Source: Sphingobacterium sp. GVS05A (GTDB lineage: Bacteria > Bacteroidota > Bacteroidia > Sphingobacteriales > Sphingobacteriaceae). From it: a DNA stretch of 64,000 bases. Both the position numbers and the translations under genes were made by a program. The stretch covers positions 310,001 to 374,000 of the forward strand of contig NZ_JAHXYR010000008.1 in the NCBI RefSeq assembly GCF_019969845.1. The letters run 5' to 3'. This document shows, piece after piece, positions 8,356 through 16,919 of the stretch (its first letter is position 1; every line of letters starts with the position of its first letter). The notes below the pieces were generated by a model. That model saw nothing but the letters and a program-made list of their open reading frames with translations. It was not told the origin of the DNA and ran no database searches.

Positions 8356-9411
8356 ATGAATAAAAAAATTTTAATCACCGGAGGTGCAGGATTTATTGGA
8401 TCCCATGTCGTCCGTGAGTTTGTTACAAAGTATCCTGATTATCAAATTATTAACCTGGATGCGCTAACTTATGCCGGTAACCTGGAAAATCTGAAAGATA
8501 TAGAGGATCGTCCGAATTACACTTTTGTGAAAGCGGATATTACTGATCAGACTACGATCACCTCAATCTTCGAACAATATCAGCCGGATGGTGTCATTCA
8601 TTTGGCCGCAGAATCACATGTAGACCGTTCAATTGCAGATCCTACAGCATTTGTAATGACCAACGTGATCGGCACGGTAAACTTGTTGAACGCCGCTCGA
8701 GCAATCTGGAAGGATAATTTTGAGGGGAAACGTTTTCATCATGTCTCGACAGATGAGGTGTTTGGTGCTTTGGGCGAAACAGGTTTTTTTACGGAGGACA
8801 CCAAATATGATCCACATTCCCCTTACTCTGCCTCCAAAGCAAGTTCGGACCATTTTGTGCGAGCCTATCATGATACCTATGGATTACCGATTGTCTTAAC
8901 CAATTGTTCAAATAATTATGGTCCCAATCATTTTCCTGAAAAGCTAATCCCACTGTGTATTCATAATATCTTAAATAACAAACCACTGCCCGTATATGGG
9001 GATGGAAAATATACTCGGGACTGGCTCTTTGTAATTGACCATGCGAAAGCGATAGACTTGGTTTTTCATCAAGGTAAAAATGGCGATTCTTACAATGTAG
9101 GTGGTTTTAATGAGTGGCAGAATATAGACCTAATCAAAGAACTATGCCGGCAAATGGATGCCAAATTAGGCCGTGAAGAGGAGACAGCCGCTTCGCTAAT
9201 TACTTTTGTGAAAGATCGACCTGGTCATGATCTGCGCTACGCGATTGATGCAAATAAAATAAATACGGAATTGGGTTGGAGTCCATCGGTGACATTTGAA
9301 CAAGGCTTATCACTGACAATAGATTGGTTTTTGTCCAATCAGGAATGGCTGGATCATGTGACTTCGGGGGACTATCAGAAGTATTACAACAACCAATATC
9401 ACGGCGCTTAG
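8356..9411 (+). CDS. rfbB: dTDP-glucose 4,6-dehydratase
   Basis: A 351-residue extended SDR enzyme that converts dTDP-D-glucose to dTDP-4-keto-6-deoxy-D-glucose, step two of dTDP-L-rhamnose synthesis. It shows the NAD-binding GGAGFIG motif (residues 9-15), AAESHVDRSI, the STDEVFG signature with catalytic Asp-Glu, and SPYSASKASSDH with the Tyr-x3-Lys pair. NNYGPNHFPEKLIP and TRDWLFVIDH are also diagnostic for RfbB/RmlB. Length is usual. It is followed by rfbC after 2 bp, so the two are translationally close. Cytoplasmic. Confidence 0.97.
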   Translation: MNKKILITGGAGFIGSHVVREFVTKYPDYQIINLDALTYAGNLENLKDIEDRPNYTFVKADITDQTTITSIFEQYQPDGVIHLAAESHVDRSIADPTAFVMTNVIGTVNLLNAARAIWKDNFEGKRFHHVSTDEVFGALGETGFFTEDTKYDPHSPYSASKASSDHFVRAYHDTYGLPIVLTNCSNNYGPNHFPEKLIPLCIHNILNNKPLPVYGDGKYTRDWLFVIDHAKAIDLVFHQGKNGDSYNVGGFNEWQNIDLIKELCRQMDAKLGREEETAASLITFVKDRPGHDLRYAIDANKINTELGWSPSVTFEQGLSLTIDWFLSNQEWLDHVTSGDYQKYYNNQYHGA

Positions 9412-9413
9412 AC

Positions 9414-9968
9414 ATGAAATATACAGAAACTAAACTATCGGGTTGCTTTATTTTGGAGCCGGCCGTTTTCGAAGATGAGAGAGGTTATTTCTTTGAATCG
9501 TATAATGAAAATAAATTGGCCGAAATATTGGGACATAATCCCCATTTTGTACAGGATAACCAATCGAAATCTCAATTTGGTGTGGTCAGGGGGTTACACA
9601 TGCAAGCAGGGGAGCATGCACAGGCAAAACTGGTCCGTGTGTTAGAAGGCAGCGTATTGGATGTGGCAGTTGATGTTAGGCCCAATTCGCCCACCTATGG
9701 ACAGTATGTTGCTGTAGAACTCTCAGCCGAAAATAAAAAGCAAATGTTTATTCCGAAGGGCTTTCTACACGGATTTTCCGTGTTATCTGAGCAAGCGGTA
9801 TTCTTCTATAAATGTGACAATACCTATCACAAAGAAGCTGAGGATGGCGTACATCCGTTAGATCCGCAATTGGCCATTGATTGGTGGATTCCGGTCGATC
9901 AGATGATCTTGTCGCAAAAGGACAAAGAGGCACAAAATTTTACAGCATTATACAATAAATTGAAATAA
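9414..9968 (+). CDS. rfbC: dTDP-4-dehydrorhamnose 3,5-epimerase
   Basis: A 184-residue cupin-fold epimerase for step three of dTDP-L-rhamnose synthesis. FEDERGYFFESY, the catalytic-His segment VVRGLHMQ, KLVRVLEGSVLDVAVDVR, PKGFLHGF and the Tyr in FFYKCDNTYH are all present. The usual HYQ after GL is HMQ here, a mild variation. I start at the ATG 2 bp after the rfbB stop; a longer frame open from 9324 only overlaps rfbB and gives no family sequence. Tight spacing implies one operon with rfbB. Confidence 0.96.
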   Translation: MKYTETKLSGCFILEPAVFEDERGYFFESYNENKLAEILGHNPHFVQDNQSKSQFGVVRGLHMQAGEHAQAKLVRVLEGSVLDVAVDVRPNSPTYGQYVAVELSAENKKQMFIPKGFLHGFSVLSEQAVFFYKCDNTYHKEAEDGVHPLDPQLAIDWWIPVDQMILSQKDKEAQNFTALYNKLK

Positions 9969-10053
9969 CAAAATAGAGGGTCTATGTATTTTCAAGCTTC
10001 TGTTTGGGAGAAATAGCCGGTTTAGAATGTTTATACCATAAAAAAAGATTTTG

Positions 10054-10911
10054 ATGAGAATTGTCATTACAGGCGCTTCTGGACAGTTAGGTTCCGAATT
10101 AAATGATTTATTGGCAAATGATACCGAAAAAGAATGCTACTTTTTGGATAGAAAGCAGTTGCCACTGGATCAAGTGTCCTTAATTCAGGATATTTTGGCG
10201 ATGTATCAGCCAGATTTAATTATTCATGCGGGCGCTTATACCGCAGTTGATAAGGCCGAGGAAGAACCTGAGCTGGCAGATTTGATCAATCATCGGGCTT
10301 GTGAGGAAATTGCGCAATACTGTCATCTACATGGTACTAAATTGATTGCGATTTCGACGGATTATGTATTTGATGGTGGTTCTGCTGTTCCGCTAACCGA
10401 AGAGGCACCAACGGCACCGATCAATGTCTATGGGAAGACCAAACTTGCTGGCGAGAACGCTATTCGAAAATGGTGCCCTGAAGCAATCATTATCCGGACC
10501 TCCTGGGTATATTCTTCCTATGGAAAGAATTTTGTGAAGACAATGTGCCGACTAATGGCTGAACGGGATGAAGTACATGTAATTAATGATCAAATTGGTA
10601 GCCCAACCTATGCGAAAGATTTGGCTAGAGCAATTTTGAAAATCGCTGATGCAGTAAATTGGGAAGGGGGTATCTATAATTACAGTAATGAAGGCGAAAT
10701 CTCCTGGTATGATTTTGCTGTAGCAATACGTGATTTTCATTCGTTTGATTGTAAAGTAAAACCAATTCCGACGAGTGCCTATCCGACACCAGCGCAACGA
10801 CCAAAGTACTCATTGCTTGATAAATCGAAGATTAAAGCGGCCTATGATGTGGTCGTGCCGGAATGGAAGGAGAGCTTAGCGAGAATGCTGGCCGAGGAAA
10901 TTAAAAAATAA
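10054..10911 (+). CDS. rfbD: dTDP-4-dehydrorhamnose reductase
   Basis: A 285-residue SDR reductase that makes dTDP-L-rhamnose in the last step of the pathway. The N-terminal MRIVITGASGQLGSEL carries the dinucleotide-binding glycines. HAGAYTAVDKAEEEP, STDYVFDGG, the catalytic NVYGKTKLAGE (Tyr-x3-Lys) and RTSWVYS are all RfbD signatures. The ATG at 10054 is preferred over the TTG one codon earlier. The 85-bp gap after rfbC holds no obvious promoter or terminator. Confidence 0.96.
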   Translation: MRIVITGASGQLGSELNDLLANDTEKECYFLDRKQLPLDQVSLIQDILAMYQPDLIIHAGAYTAVDKAEEEPELADLINHRACEEIAQYCHLHGTKLIAISTDYVFDGGSAVPLTEEAPTAPINVYGKTKLAGENAIRKWCPEAIIIRTSWVYSSYGKNFVKTMCRLMAERDEVHVINDQIGSPTYAKDLARAILKIADAVNWEGGIYNYSNEGEISWYDFAVAIRDFHSFDCKVKPIPTSAYPTPAQRPKYSLLDKSKIKAAYDVVVPEWKESLARMLAEEIKK

Positions 10912-10950
10912 TAAAGAGATTGTTACGCTGAAGGCTTATACAACTAGAGT

Positions 10951-10995
10951 CTAAATACTAAGATCTCAATACCCAATACTCATTACTCAATACTA
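10951..10995. repeat. Short direct repeats of CAATACT type
   Basis: The rfbD-rfbA gap holds several imperfect copies of an 8-9 base unit (CTCAATAC, CCAATACT, CTCATTACT, CTCAATACT). They are in one orientation and run almost to the rfbA start. Too short and irregular for CRISPR; possibly slippage-generated. Confidence 0.5.
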
Positions 10996-10999
10996 CAAA

Positions 11000-11860
11000 A
11001 TGAAAGGAATTATTTTAGCCGGTGGATCTGGAACCCGTTTGCACCCATTGACACTTGCAGTAAGTAAGCAATTAATGCCGGTATACGATAAGCCAATGAT
11101 ATACTATCCCTTGTCTACGCTAATGTTGTCCGGCATTCGCGAAATATTGATTATCTCAACTCCACAGGATTTGCCAAACTTTCAAAAGCTATTGGGCGAT
11201 GGTTCGCAACTGGGCTGTAAGTTTGAATATAAGGAGCAGCCAAGTCCTGATGGCCTGGCGCAGGCATTTTTGTTGGGCGAGGAATTTATTGGTGATGATA
11301 AGGTCGCGCTAATTCTAGGAGATAATATTTTCTATGGCTCGGGCTTGTCAAAGCTATTGCAGTCTTGCGCCGATCCTGATGGTGGTGTTGTATTCGCGTA
11401 TCCTGTGAATGATCCAGAACGTTATGGGGTAGTAGAATTTGGTGCGACTAAAAAGGTCATTTCTATTGAGGAAAAACCAGCACAGCCGAAATCGAACTAT
11501 GCTGTCCCCGGGATTTACTTTTACGATAACGATGTTGTTGCGATCGCAAAAAGTATCAAACCTTCAGCGCGCGGGGAATTGGAGATTACAGATATCAATA
11601 AGGAATATTTAAAGCGGGGAAAATTAAAGGTCGGTATATTTGACCGAGGAACAGCCTGGCTGGATACGGGTACTATACAATCATTGATGCAGGCCGCGCA
11701 ATTTGTGCAGGTGATTGAAGAGCGTCAGGGAATGAAAATAGGTGCTATTGAGGAAGTCGCTTTTCGAATGGGTTATATTAATGATCAACAATTGTTGGAC
11801 ATTGCTACGCCACTGCGTAAATCTGGTTATGGAGAATACTTATGTCGTATAATTAAGTAA
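11000..11860 (+). CDS. rfbA: Glucose-1-phosphate thymidylyltransferase
   Basis: A 286-residue nucleotidyltransferase that makes dTDP-glucose from dTTP and glucose-1-phosphate, the first step of the rhamnose pathway. The N-terminal GIILAGGSGTRLHPLT nucleotide-binding signature, KPMIYYPLSTLM, LILGDNIFYG, PERYGVVEF, EEKPAQPKSNYAVPGIYFYD split here as EEKP and YAVPGIYFY, and RGTAWLDTGT are diagnostic. Length is usual. Being last of the four rfb genes is a common arrangement variant. Confidence 0.97.
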   Translation: MKGIILAGGSGTRLHPLTLAVSKQLMPVYDKPMIYYPLSTLMLSGIREILIISTPQDLPNFQKLLGDGSQLGCKFEYKEQPSPDGLAQAFLLGEEFIGDDKVALILGDNIFYGSGLSKLLQSCADPDGGVVFAYPVNDPERYGVVEFGATKKVISIEEKPAQPKSNYAVPGIYFYDNDVVAIAKSIKPSARGELEITDINKEYLKRGKLKVGIFDRGTAWLDTGTIQSLMQAAQFVQVIEERQGMKIGAIEEVAFRMGYINDQQLLDIATPLRKSGYGEYLCRIIK

Positions 11861-11866
11861 TTTTAG

Positions 11867-11874
11867 TATTTTTG
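11867..11874 (+). promoter_or_regulatory. Possible -7 element before the glycosyltransferase
   Basis: TATTTTTG matches TAnnTTTG, just downstream of the rfbA stop and about 240 bases before the glycosyltransferase. No good TTTG lies at the right distance upstream, so the call is weak. Confidence 0.3.
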
Positions 11875-12117
11875 TAAAGATTAAGGTTTCGATTTAAATT
11901 TTTAACAACCTGAGACGGATCCTAAAAGCCTATCTTCAAAATGGCGTATTATAGATAGCTATTATATTTGTTCAGACTAAAAGAAATGTACTGTTGAATG
12001 GATCATAAATGATTTTTTTAAAGAGAAAACAAACTGACGAGCCAAAGACAAGGGAGTATTAGAAAGATGATAGACAGCTTAAATGAGTCGCTTTCTTAAT
12101 GGTGTAAATGAATAACA

Positions 12118-12930
12118 ATGACTACAGCTTCAATAGTATTATATAAACAGACATATTCCGAAATTGAGGATTTATTGAAAGGGTTGGACGGGCCGGAAAT
12201 TGATGTCCTATTTATTATAGATAATTCTCCATTAAACTTAATTGAAAAAGAAATTCGAGATCATCATGCTCGTTTTAAATATATTCATCAACCAAATAAT
12301 CCTGGTTTTGGAGCTGCACACAACATCGGTATAAGGAAAGCAATGGCCATGGGGAGTAAATATCATTTTGTTGTTAATCCCGATGTTCTTTTACTGGATA
12401 ATACCATAAACTTGATGGTAGACTTTATGGAAAATAATCCCGATGTGGGGATGGCCATGCCACAAATTTTGAATCCAGATGGAACAATTCAGTTCTTGCC
12501 CAAATTGCTGCCTAACCCGCTGTCGTTTTTAAAAAGGATATTGTATCGAAAGTTTCATATTTTTCTGTCTTCGGTAGAAAAATATGAGCTAAGAAATGTT
12601 TCGCCTCAGCTCGTGTATGATACGCCTGTTCTTTCGGGATGTTTTACATTATTACGAATATCAACATTAGATGAAGTGGGATTATATGACGACCGCTTTT
12701 TTATGTACCTTGAAGACTGGGACTTATCCCGAAGAATGAATATGAAGTATAGAACAGTTTATTTTTCGAAGACCTCCGTCATACATGGATATGCCGCCGG
12801 TTCAAGTAAAAATTTTAACTTATTCAAAGTTCATATCCGGTCGATTCGTGCATATTTCGGAAAATGGGGTTGGTTTTTTGATAAGGAAAGGGTCGCGGCC
12901 AATCGGAGGACACTACAGCAATTTAAATAG
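12118..12930 (+). CDS. Family 2 glycosyltransferase (rhamnosyltransferase-like)
   Basis: A 270-residue GT-A fold glycosyltransferase. VLFIIDNSP, NNPGFGAAHNIGI, FVVNPDVLLLD (DxD-like metal and nucleotide-sugar site), SGCFTLLR and FFMYLEDWDLSRR (catalytic-base ED segment) are typical of the GT2 subgroup that includes bacterial rhamnosyltransferases. No membrane segment is evident. Its place after rfbBCDA suggests it uses dTDP-L-rhamnose, but the sugar specificity is inferred from context only. The gap to rfbA is 257 bp, so it may have its own promoter. It is the only glycosyltransferase in the module. Confidence 0.85.
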   Translation: MTTASIVLYKQTYSEIEDLLKGLDGPEIDVLFIIDNSPLNLIEKEIRDHHARFKYIHQPNNPGFGAAHNIGIRKAMAMGSKYHFVVNPDVLLLDNTINLMVDFMENNPDVGMAMPQILNPDGTIQFLPKLLPNPLSFLKRILYRKFHIFLSSVEKYELRNVSPQLVYDTPVLSGCFTLLRISTLDEVGLYDDRFFMYLEDWDLSRRMNMKYRTVYFSKTSVIHGYAAGSSKNFNLFKVHIRSIRAYFGKWGWFFDKERVAANRRTLQQFK

Positions 12931-13390
12931 CTATTGGATCTGCTATAGAATTCTAATTTTATAGGATGGTTTAGAAGTCTGCAAAACGCAAATTATTTTT
13001 GAGTTTTGCAGACTTTTTTATTGGTTCTTTCTAAAAAAGCCTATCTTGCATATAAACCATCTTATTATACACAATATCCGCTATGAAAAGCTTTTATTCT
13101 CGTTACGTGCGAGAAGTTTTCTACCGATCTCTACGACAAAGAATAATCGCTCCTAACCCAATTCTGGAAGCTCAGATAAGGGATGACCTATGTTGAAAAA
13201 AATTTCTACTATATTTATGTATTTTTCTTTTATAAAACAATTCTTTTCTAATAGTTGTTTTTACAGAGATACAAATACGATAAAACCCGATCTGGATTGT
13301 GTTGGCATGATTCGAATTGACGCGAGTTGTGCTCACAACATGATAAAGGAGCGCATATGACTGATTATAATACGGAATAATAACAAACAC
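12931..13390. other. Intergenic region before the LuxR-type regulator
   Basis: 460 bp. It starts with the glycosyltransferase terminator (12975-13019). A 6-bp inverted repeat TTCTCG/CGAGAA lies at 13097-13115. A 56-codon frame at 13190-13360 with a Lys-Lys and hydrophobic start exists but has no other support. No clear promoter for 13391 was found. Confidence 0.5.
12975..13019 (+). terminator. Rho-independent terminator after glycosyltransferase
   Basis: A perfect 13-bp stem (AAGTCTGCAAAAC / GTTTTGCAGACTT) around a 15-base loop, followed by a T run. Confidence 0.9.
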
Positions 13391-13999
13391 ATGATTACTG
13401 TAGGCATCATAGATAGTGACGAACAAGCAAGACAAGAAACGCAGCGTATACTTAACACAAAGAATAAAGCAGCGGAAAATCAGATCGAAGTTATTTTTGA
13501 TATCGGCAAGGGTCGGGTGGACCGAGCCATGACCGCACCGGATGTGCTGATCCTAGATATTGAACATCAAGAACCGCTGATCGTCGAACATGTTAAAAGT
13601 CTTTTTCCCAAAACCGAAATTGTGATATTAACCAATACATGTGATGTCAAGACTGTACGTAGTTGCTTTAGACACGGTGCCGTCGGATATCTATTGAAAC
13701 AAACCTGTATGGATTCGCTTCTTTTGGCAATTAAGATTACCTTAAACGAAGGATCTTTTGTGAGCCCGGGTGTAAGTAGGGCCCTGATCGAGCAAAGTTT
13801 TAAATCAAAGAAGTATGAGGACCTGCTCACTGCACGGGAGCTCCAGATTGCCAATGGGATTATCGAGGGGTTGAGCTATAAGATGATCGCTCAAAAGTAT
13901 ACCATTTCGTTGGATACAGTGCGCATTTACATCAAACGTATCTATCGGAAGCTTCAGATCAATAGTAAGGGAGAACTGATCGCGCAACTGACGGCTTAG
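13391..13999 (+). CDS. LuxR/NarL-family response regulator (orphan)
   Basis: A 202-residue regulator. The N-terminal receiver has the acidic pocket (D8, D10, E11), predicted phosphoacceptor D56 in VLILDIE, the switch Thr in VILTNT and the conserved Lys in YLLKQ. The C-terminal LuxR helix-turn-helix runs from LTARELQIANGIIEG to IYRKLQINSKGEL. No histidine kinase is adjacent. The usher-like barrel gene follows 85 bp downstream on the same strand, so it probably controls the fibre genes; this is inference from position. Cytoplasmic DNA-binding protein. Confidence 0.88.
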   Translation: MITVGIIDSDEQARQETQRILNTKNKAAENQIEVIFDIGKGRVDRAMTAPDVLILDIEHQEPLIVEHVKSLFPKTEIVILTNTCDVKTVRSCFRHGAVGYLLKQTCMDSLLLAIKITLNEGSFVSPGVSRALIEQSFKSKKYEDLLTARELQIANGIIEGLSYKMIAQKYTISLDTVRIYIKRIYRKLQINSKGELIAQLTA

Positions 14000-14084
14000 C
14001 ATTTCGTTACATGAATATGTGACGCCGTATATTTTAATCTCATGGAATTTAGCCTGACTTTTATGGATATTTGAATCGTATACT

Positions 14085-16919
14085 ATGCCAATAAGAAGCC
14101 GCTGGATTTTCCTGTTTCTTTTCTGCTATGCTGCTCTTTTCTTGTCACAAGTGAAAGGTCAGCAACAATACGATATTGCATATTATTTTGAACGGGATAC
14201 AATACAGATTACATCTTCACAAACATTCTCCAATAAATTAAATATCATTAACCACACAGATAGACCAATTGAATTAAAGCCTACAGCAGCTAACACTGCG
14301 GCTCTCCGGGGCTTAATAAAATTGCCGGGGTCGATTATTTTAAAGCCAAAAGAAACGAAGTGGTTTCCGCTAAAATATATGGCTGATCGCAGGACAATTG
14401 CTGAGGGAGCACAGGCCTTTACAATCGGATTGGAATCGGATGATCCCTTAGTAAAAATACAGGGTCATCAGTCCTTTTATACGCAGTTGGATATAGAACA
14501 GTCTTTCCTTATACAGACTGAACAATCGGAATATTACCTGGATCAGGCCACTGGCCAGACACAATTTTTAGTGCGGGCTGTCAATCGGGGACTGGTACCC
14601 CTGACTGTTCAGTTGCGTTTTCCTAACCTTTCTCCTGACCTAGAGATCATTGGTGAGACCCTGCCATTCACACTGATCGCGGGAGGACAGTCTTTGCTGA
14701 CTTTTACAGCCCGTTTGCGTAAGAAAAATATAAATATGGATTTTGATGTTGATATTCAGGCCGTCGAGGGCGGTGGTAGCGTGTTGGCCTCCAACCGTAT
14801 TCGTATGCTGACAGTGGGTAGTATAAAGCGTTTCTTTTCCAGTCTGAATTTGCAAAACCAACCCTTTGACAATCGTGCTGCTTTACGTTATATCAATATG
14901 GGTAAAGATATTTCGGTTTACCAGTTACAGGGAGATGGTAAAATTGATCTGAACAATAAAGATAAATTGAGCTATCGCATGAATCTCGATTATTATCATG
15001 ATCAACGTACCTTTAATCTATACGATACCTATCTGGATTATGATACCGAAAAGTGGGGCGTGAAACTGGGAAATATTTATGAGAATCTCGATCAGTTCAT
15101 CAATGGACGTGGTATAAAAGGTACCTACAAATTCGATAAATGTCGTTCCCTCAGTTTGTATGCAATCCAGAACAATTACATGTTGTTTACGGAGATGGAT
15201 AATCCAATTCCTGGTGGGGAAATAGTTGGAGTTAAATATGCCATTCAAACCGAAAAAAATCAGGAGAACAGCATCGCCTACTTACATAGCAATAATGATT
15301 ATCGAGGCGTCCGCAGTGGTCTGTTCAGTGGTAAAAGTTTTATTGATTTGGGCAATAATAATAGCCTTTTCCTGGAAGGAGGAGCAAGTATCGAACAGGT
15401 TGAAAGTGGAAATAATAGGCTAGCGGTAGCGGGAGGCATAAATTACAATAATTCTTTTGGTAACTACCAGCTTACAAGTGTCAATTATTATAGTTCGCCA
15501 TACTATGTGGGACTGCGCAGAGGGCTTACCCAAACAGATTCACGTATAACGATGTCGCTGGCCAACGATCGAAATCTTTCTGCTCGGATCAGCTATTTGG
15601 ATAATAATCCAAAATACCTTGCCGGAGACAGAAACTATTTTTTTAACAATGCTTCCAGGATACAGATTTATGAGTTGGGATATCATACCGGCCTTGGAAA
15701 ACTACAACTTGATCTCAGGCCTTATTTTATGGCACAGCATGGTACCTACCAAAATTGGTGGGGAATTGCAAATAATCCGGTGAACTGGAAGTCGAATTCC
15801 CTTCGTGCAGTAGCTGATCTTAATTTTTTTACCTCAAGCCACCGGTTTTCGCTGCAAACGGATTATGGATATACCTACAGAAATACATCCAATAGACCTA
15901 TTGCACCATTTCATTCGGTCCGTATCAATGGTAATTATACGAATACGTTTTTTGGATTTAATACATTTATTCAGATCAACCCTTACTACCTAAGTGATCT
16001 TTTGGCGACTAGCGCAAATTCGAATTACAGCATTTACTCCTTGGGTCCCAATACGCAATTCTACGCCTTCAATAATCAGATGCATGTACAGTTATCCACC
16101 ATGTATAGCTATTATGGCTTCTCCCGAAGCAACAATCTTTCGGTGAATGGTAATGTTCGCTGGAAGATAAAAGACAACTGGAATCTGACCGCCGATATAT
16201 TCTATACGGCAGTAAGCGGAAAATCGTTGTTTCTTGTAGATCCGAATTTACCACCTGACCCTAACCCATTGAATCGTTATTCTTTTGATAATAGACAGAT
16301 TCGCCTGGGAATTGAAAAGAATTTTGGTCGACGTGCCGGTCAGAAGGGGTATAAGTTGGAGCTCACGTTTTTTGAAGATGGGAACAATAACGGTAGTAAT
16401 GATGTTGGTGAAGCCAAAGCTGGAGCCGTGTTGGTGCGGATTGGAAAGGAAGTGGCACTAACAGACGAGAAAGGTCGTGTGAAATTTGTTGATATGGGGG
16501 CAGGTCCTTATATGGTCCAGGTGGAGAATAGTAAGGGTTGGGTTTCGCAGGGGCCGATCAATGTATTGATGACTAAAAACCAACGGCTGGAAATTCCATT
16601 GATAAAAACAAGACCATTAAAGGGTCGTATTAAGGTCGTTGAGAATAGGTATCTGAAAACAAAGCCGCAACTTGGTGGAATAAAAGTAACCGCTGTAGAT
16701 CGCCAAGGGAAAACCTACAGTACATTAAGTTCAGAAAGTGGCGATTATGTGCTGTACCTTCCATTGGGTAACTATAGCATAGCTGTTATTACTGAGGGAA
16801 TGCCCTTCTCGATCGAAAACCAAAATTTTGAAATCGAAGTTAAAGCAGATAAGGATTGTGTAATACCCGATTTTAACTATCGAGATGAGCGTAGAAAAGT
16901 TGGTGTTAAACGCTTTTAA
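14085..16919 (+). CDS. Usher-like outer-membrane beta-barrel protein
   Basis: A 944-residue exported protein. It has a signal peptide (residues 1-25, cleavage after QVKG), two periplasmic Ig-like regions (about 26-130 and 130-250), a long barrel-type region (about 255-750) of alternating aromatic/polar strands with many Tyr/Asn, and two C-terminal beta-sandwich domains. The first (about 756-840; FEDGNNNGSNDVGE) resembles SdrD-B/Ca-binding repeats; the second (about 843-944; LKGRIKVVENRY) resembles carboxypeptidase-regulatory domains. The order N-domain, barrel, two C-domains is that of chaperone-usher ushers. Convergent neighbours encode a PapD-like chaperone and pilin-like proteins. I cannot show homology to FimD/PapC from sequence alone; another large porin is possible. 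Confidence 0.6.
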   Translation: MPIRSRWIFLFLFCYAALFLSQVKGQQQYDIAYYFERDTIQITSSQTFSNKLNIINHTDRPIELKPTAANTAALRGLIKLPGSIILKPKETKWFPLKYMADRRTIAEGAQAFTIGLESDDPLVKIQGHQSFYTQLDIEQSFLIQTEQSEYYLDQATGQTQFLVRAVNRGLVPLTVQLRFPNLSPDLEIIGETLPFTLIAGGQSLLTFTARLRKKNINMDFDVDIQAVEGGGSVLASNRIRMLTVGSIKRFFSSLNLQNQPFDNRAALRYINMGKDISVYQLQGDGKIDLNNKDKLSYRMNLDYYHDQRTFNLYDTYLDYDTEKWGVKLGNIYENLDQFINGRGIKGTYKFDKCRSLSLYAIQNNYMLFTEMDNPIPGGEIVGVKYAIQTEKNQENSIAYLHSNNDYRGVRSGLFSGKSFIDLGNNNSLFLEGGASIEQVESGNNRLAVAGGINYNNSFGNYQLTSVNYYSSPYYVGLRRGLTQTDSRITMSLANDRNLSARISYLDNNPKYLAGDRNYFFNNASRIQIYELGYHTGLGKLQLDLRPYFMAQHGTYQNWWGIANNPVNWKSNSLRAVADLNFFTSSHRFSLQTDYGYTYRNTSNRPIAPFHSVRINGNYTNTFFGFNTFIQINPYYLSDLLATSANSNYSIYSLGPNTQFYAFNNQMHVQLSTMYSYYGFSRSNNLSVNGNVRWKIKDNWNLTADIFYTAVSGKSLFLVDPNLPPDPNPLNRYSFDNRQIRLGIEKNFGRRAGQKGYKLELTFFEDGNNNGSNDVGEAKAGAVLVRIGKEVALTDEKGRVKFVDMGAGPYMVQVENSKGWVSQGPINVLMTKNQRLEIPLIKTRPLKGRIKVVENRYLKTKPQLGGIKVTAVDRQGKTYSTLSSESGDYVLYLPLGNYSIAVITEGMPFSIENQNFEIEVKADKDCVIPDFNYRDERRKVGVKRF

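Noticed and set aside
10951..10995. Repeats before rfbA as a possible CRISPR or regulatory array
   Set aside because: Units are 8-9 bases, irregular and without spacers; listed only as short direct repeats.
13190..13360. 56-codon frame with a Lys-Lys and hydrophobic start before the LuxR-type regulator
   Set aside because: No ribosome-binding site, no homologue recognised and a low-complexity N-terminus; it could be a small gene but the evidence is too thin.
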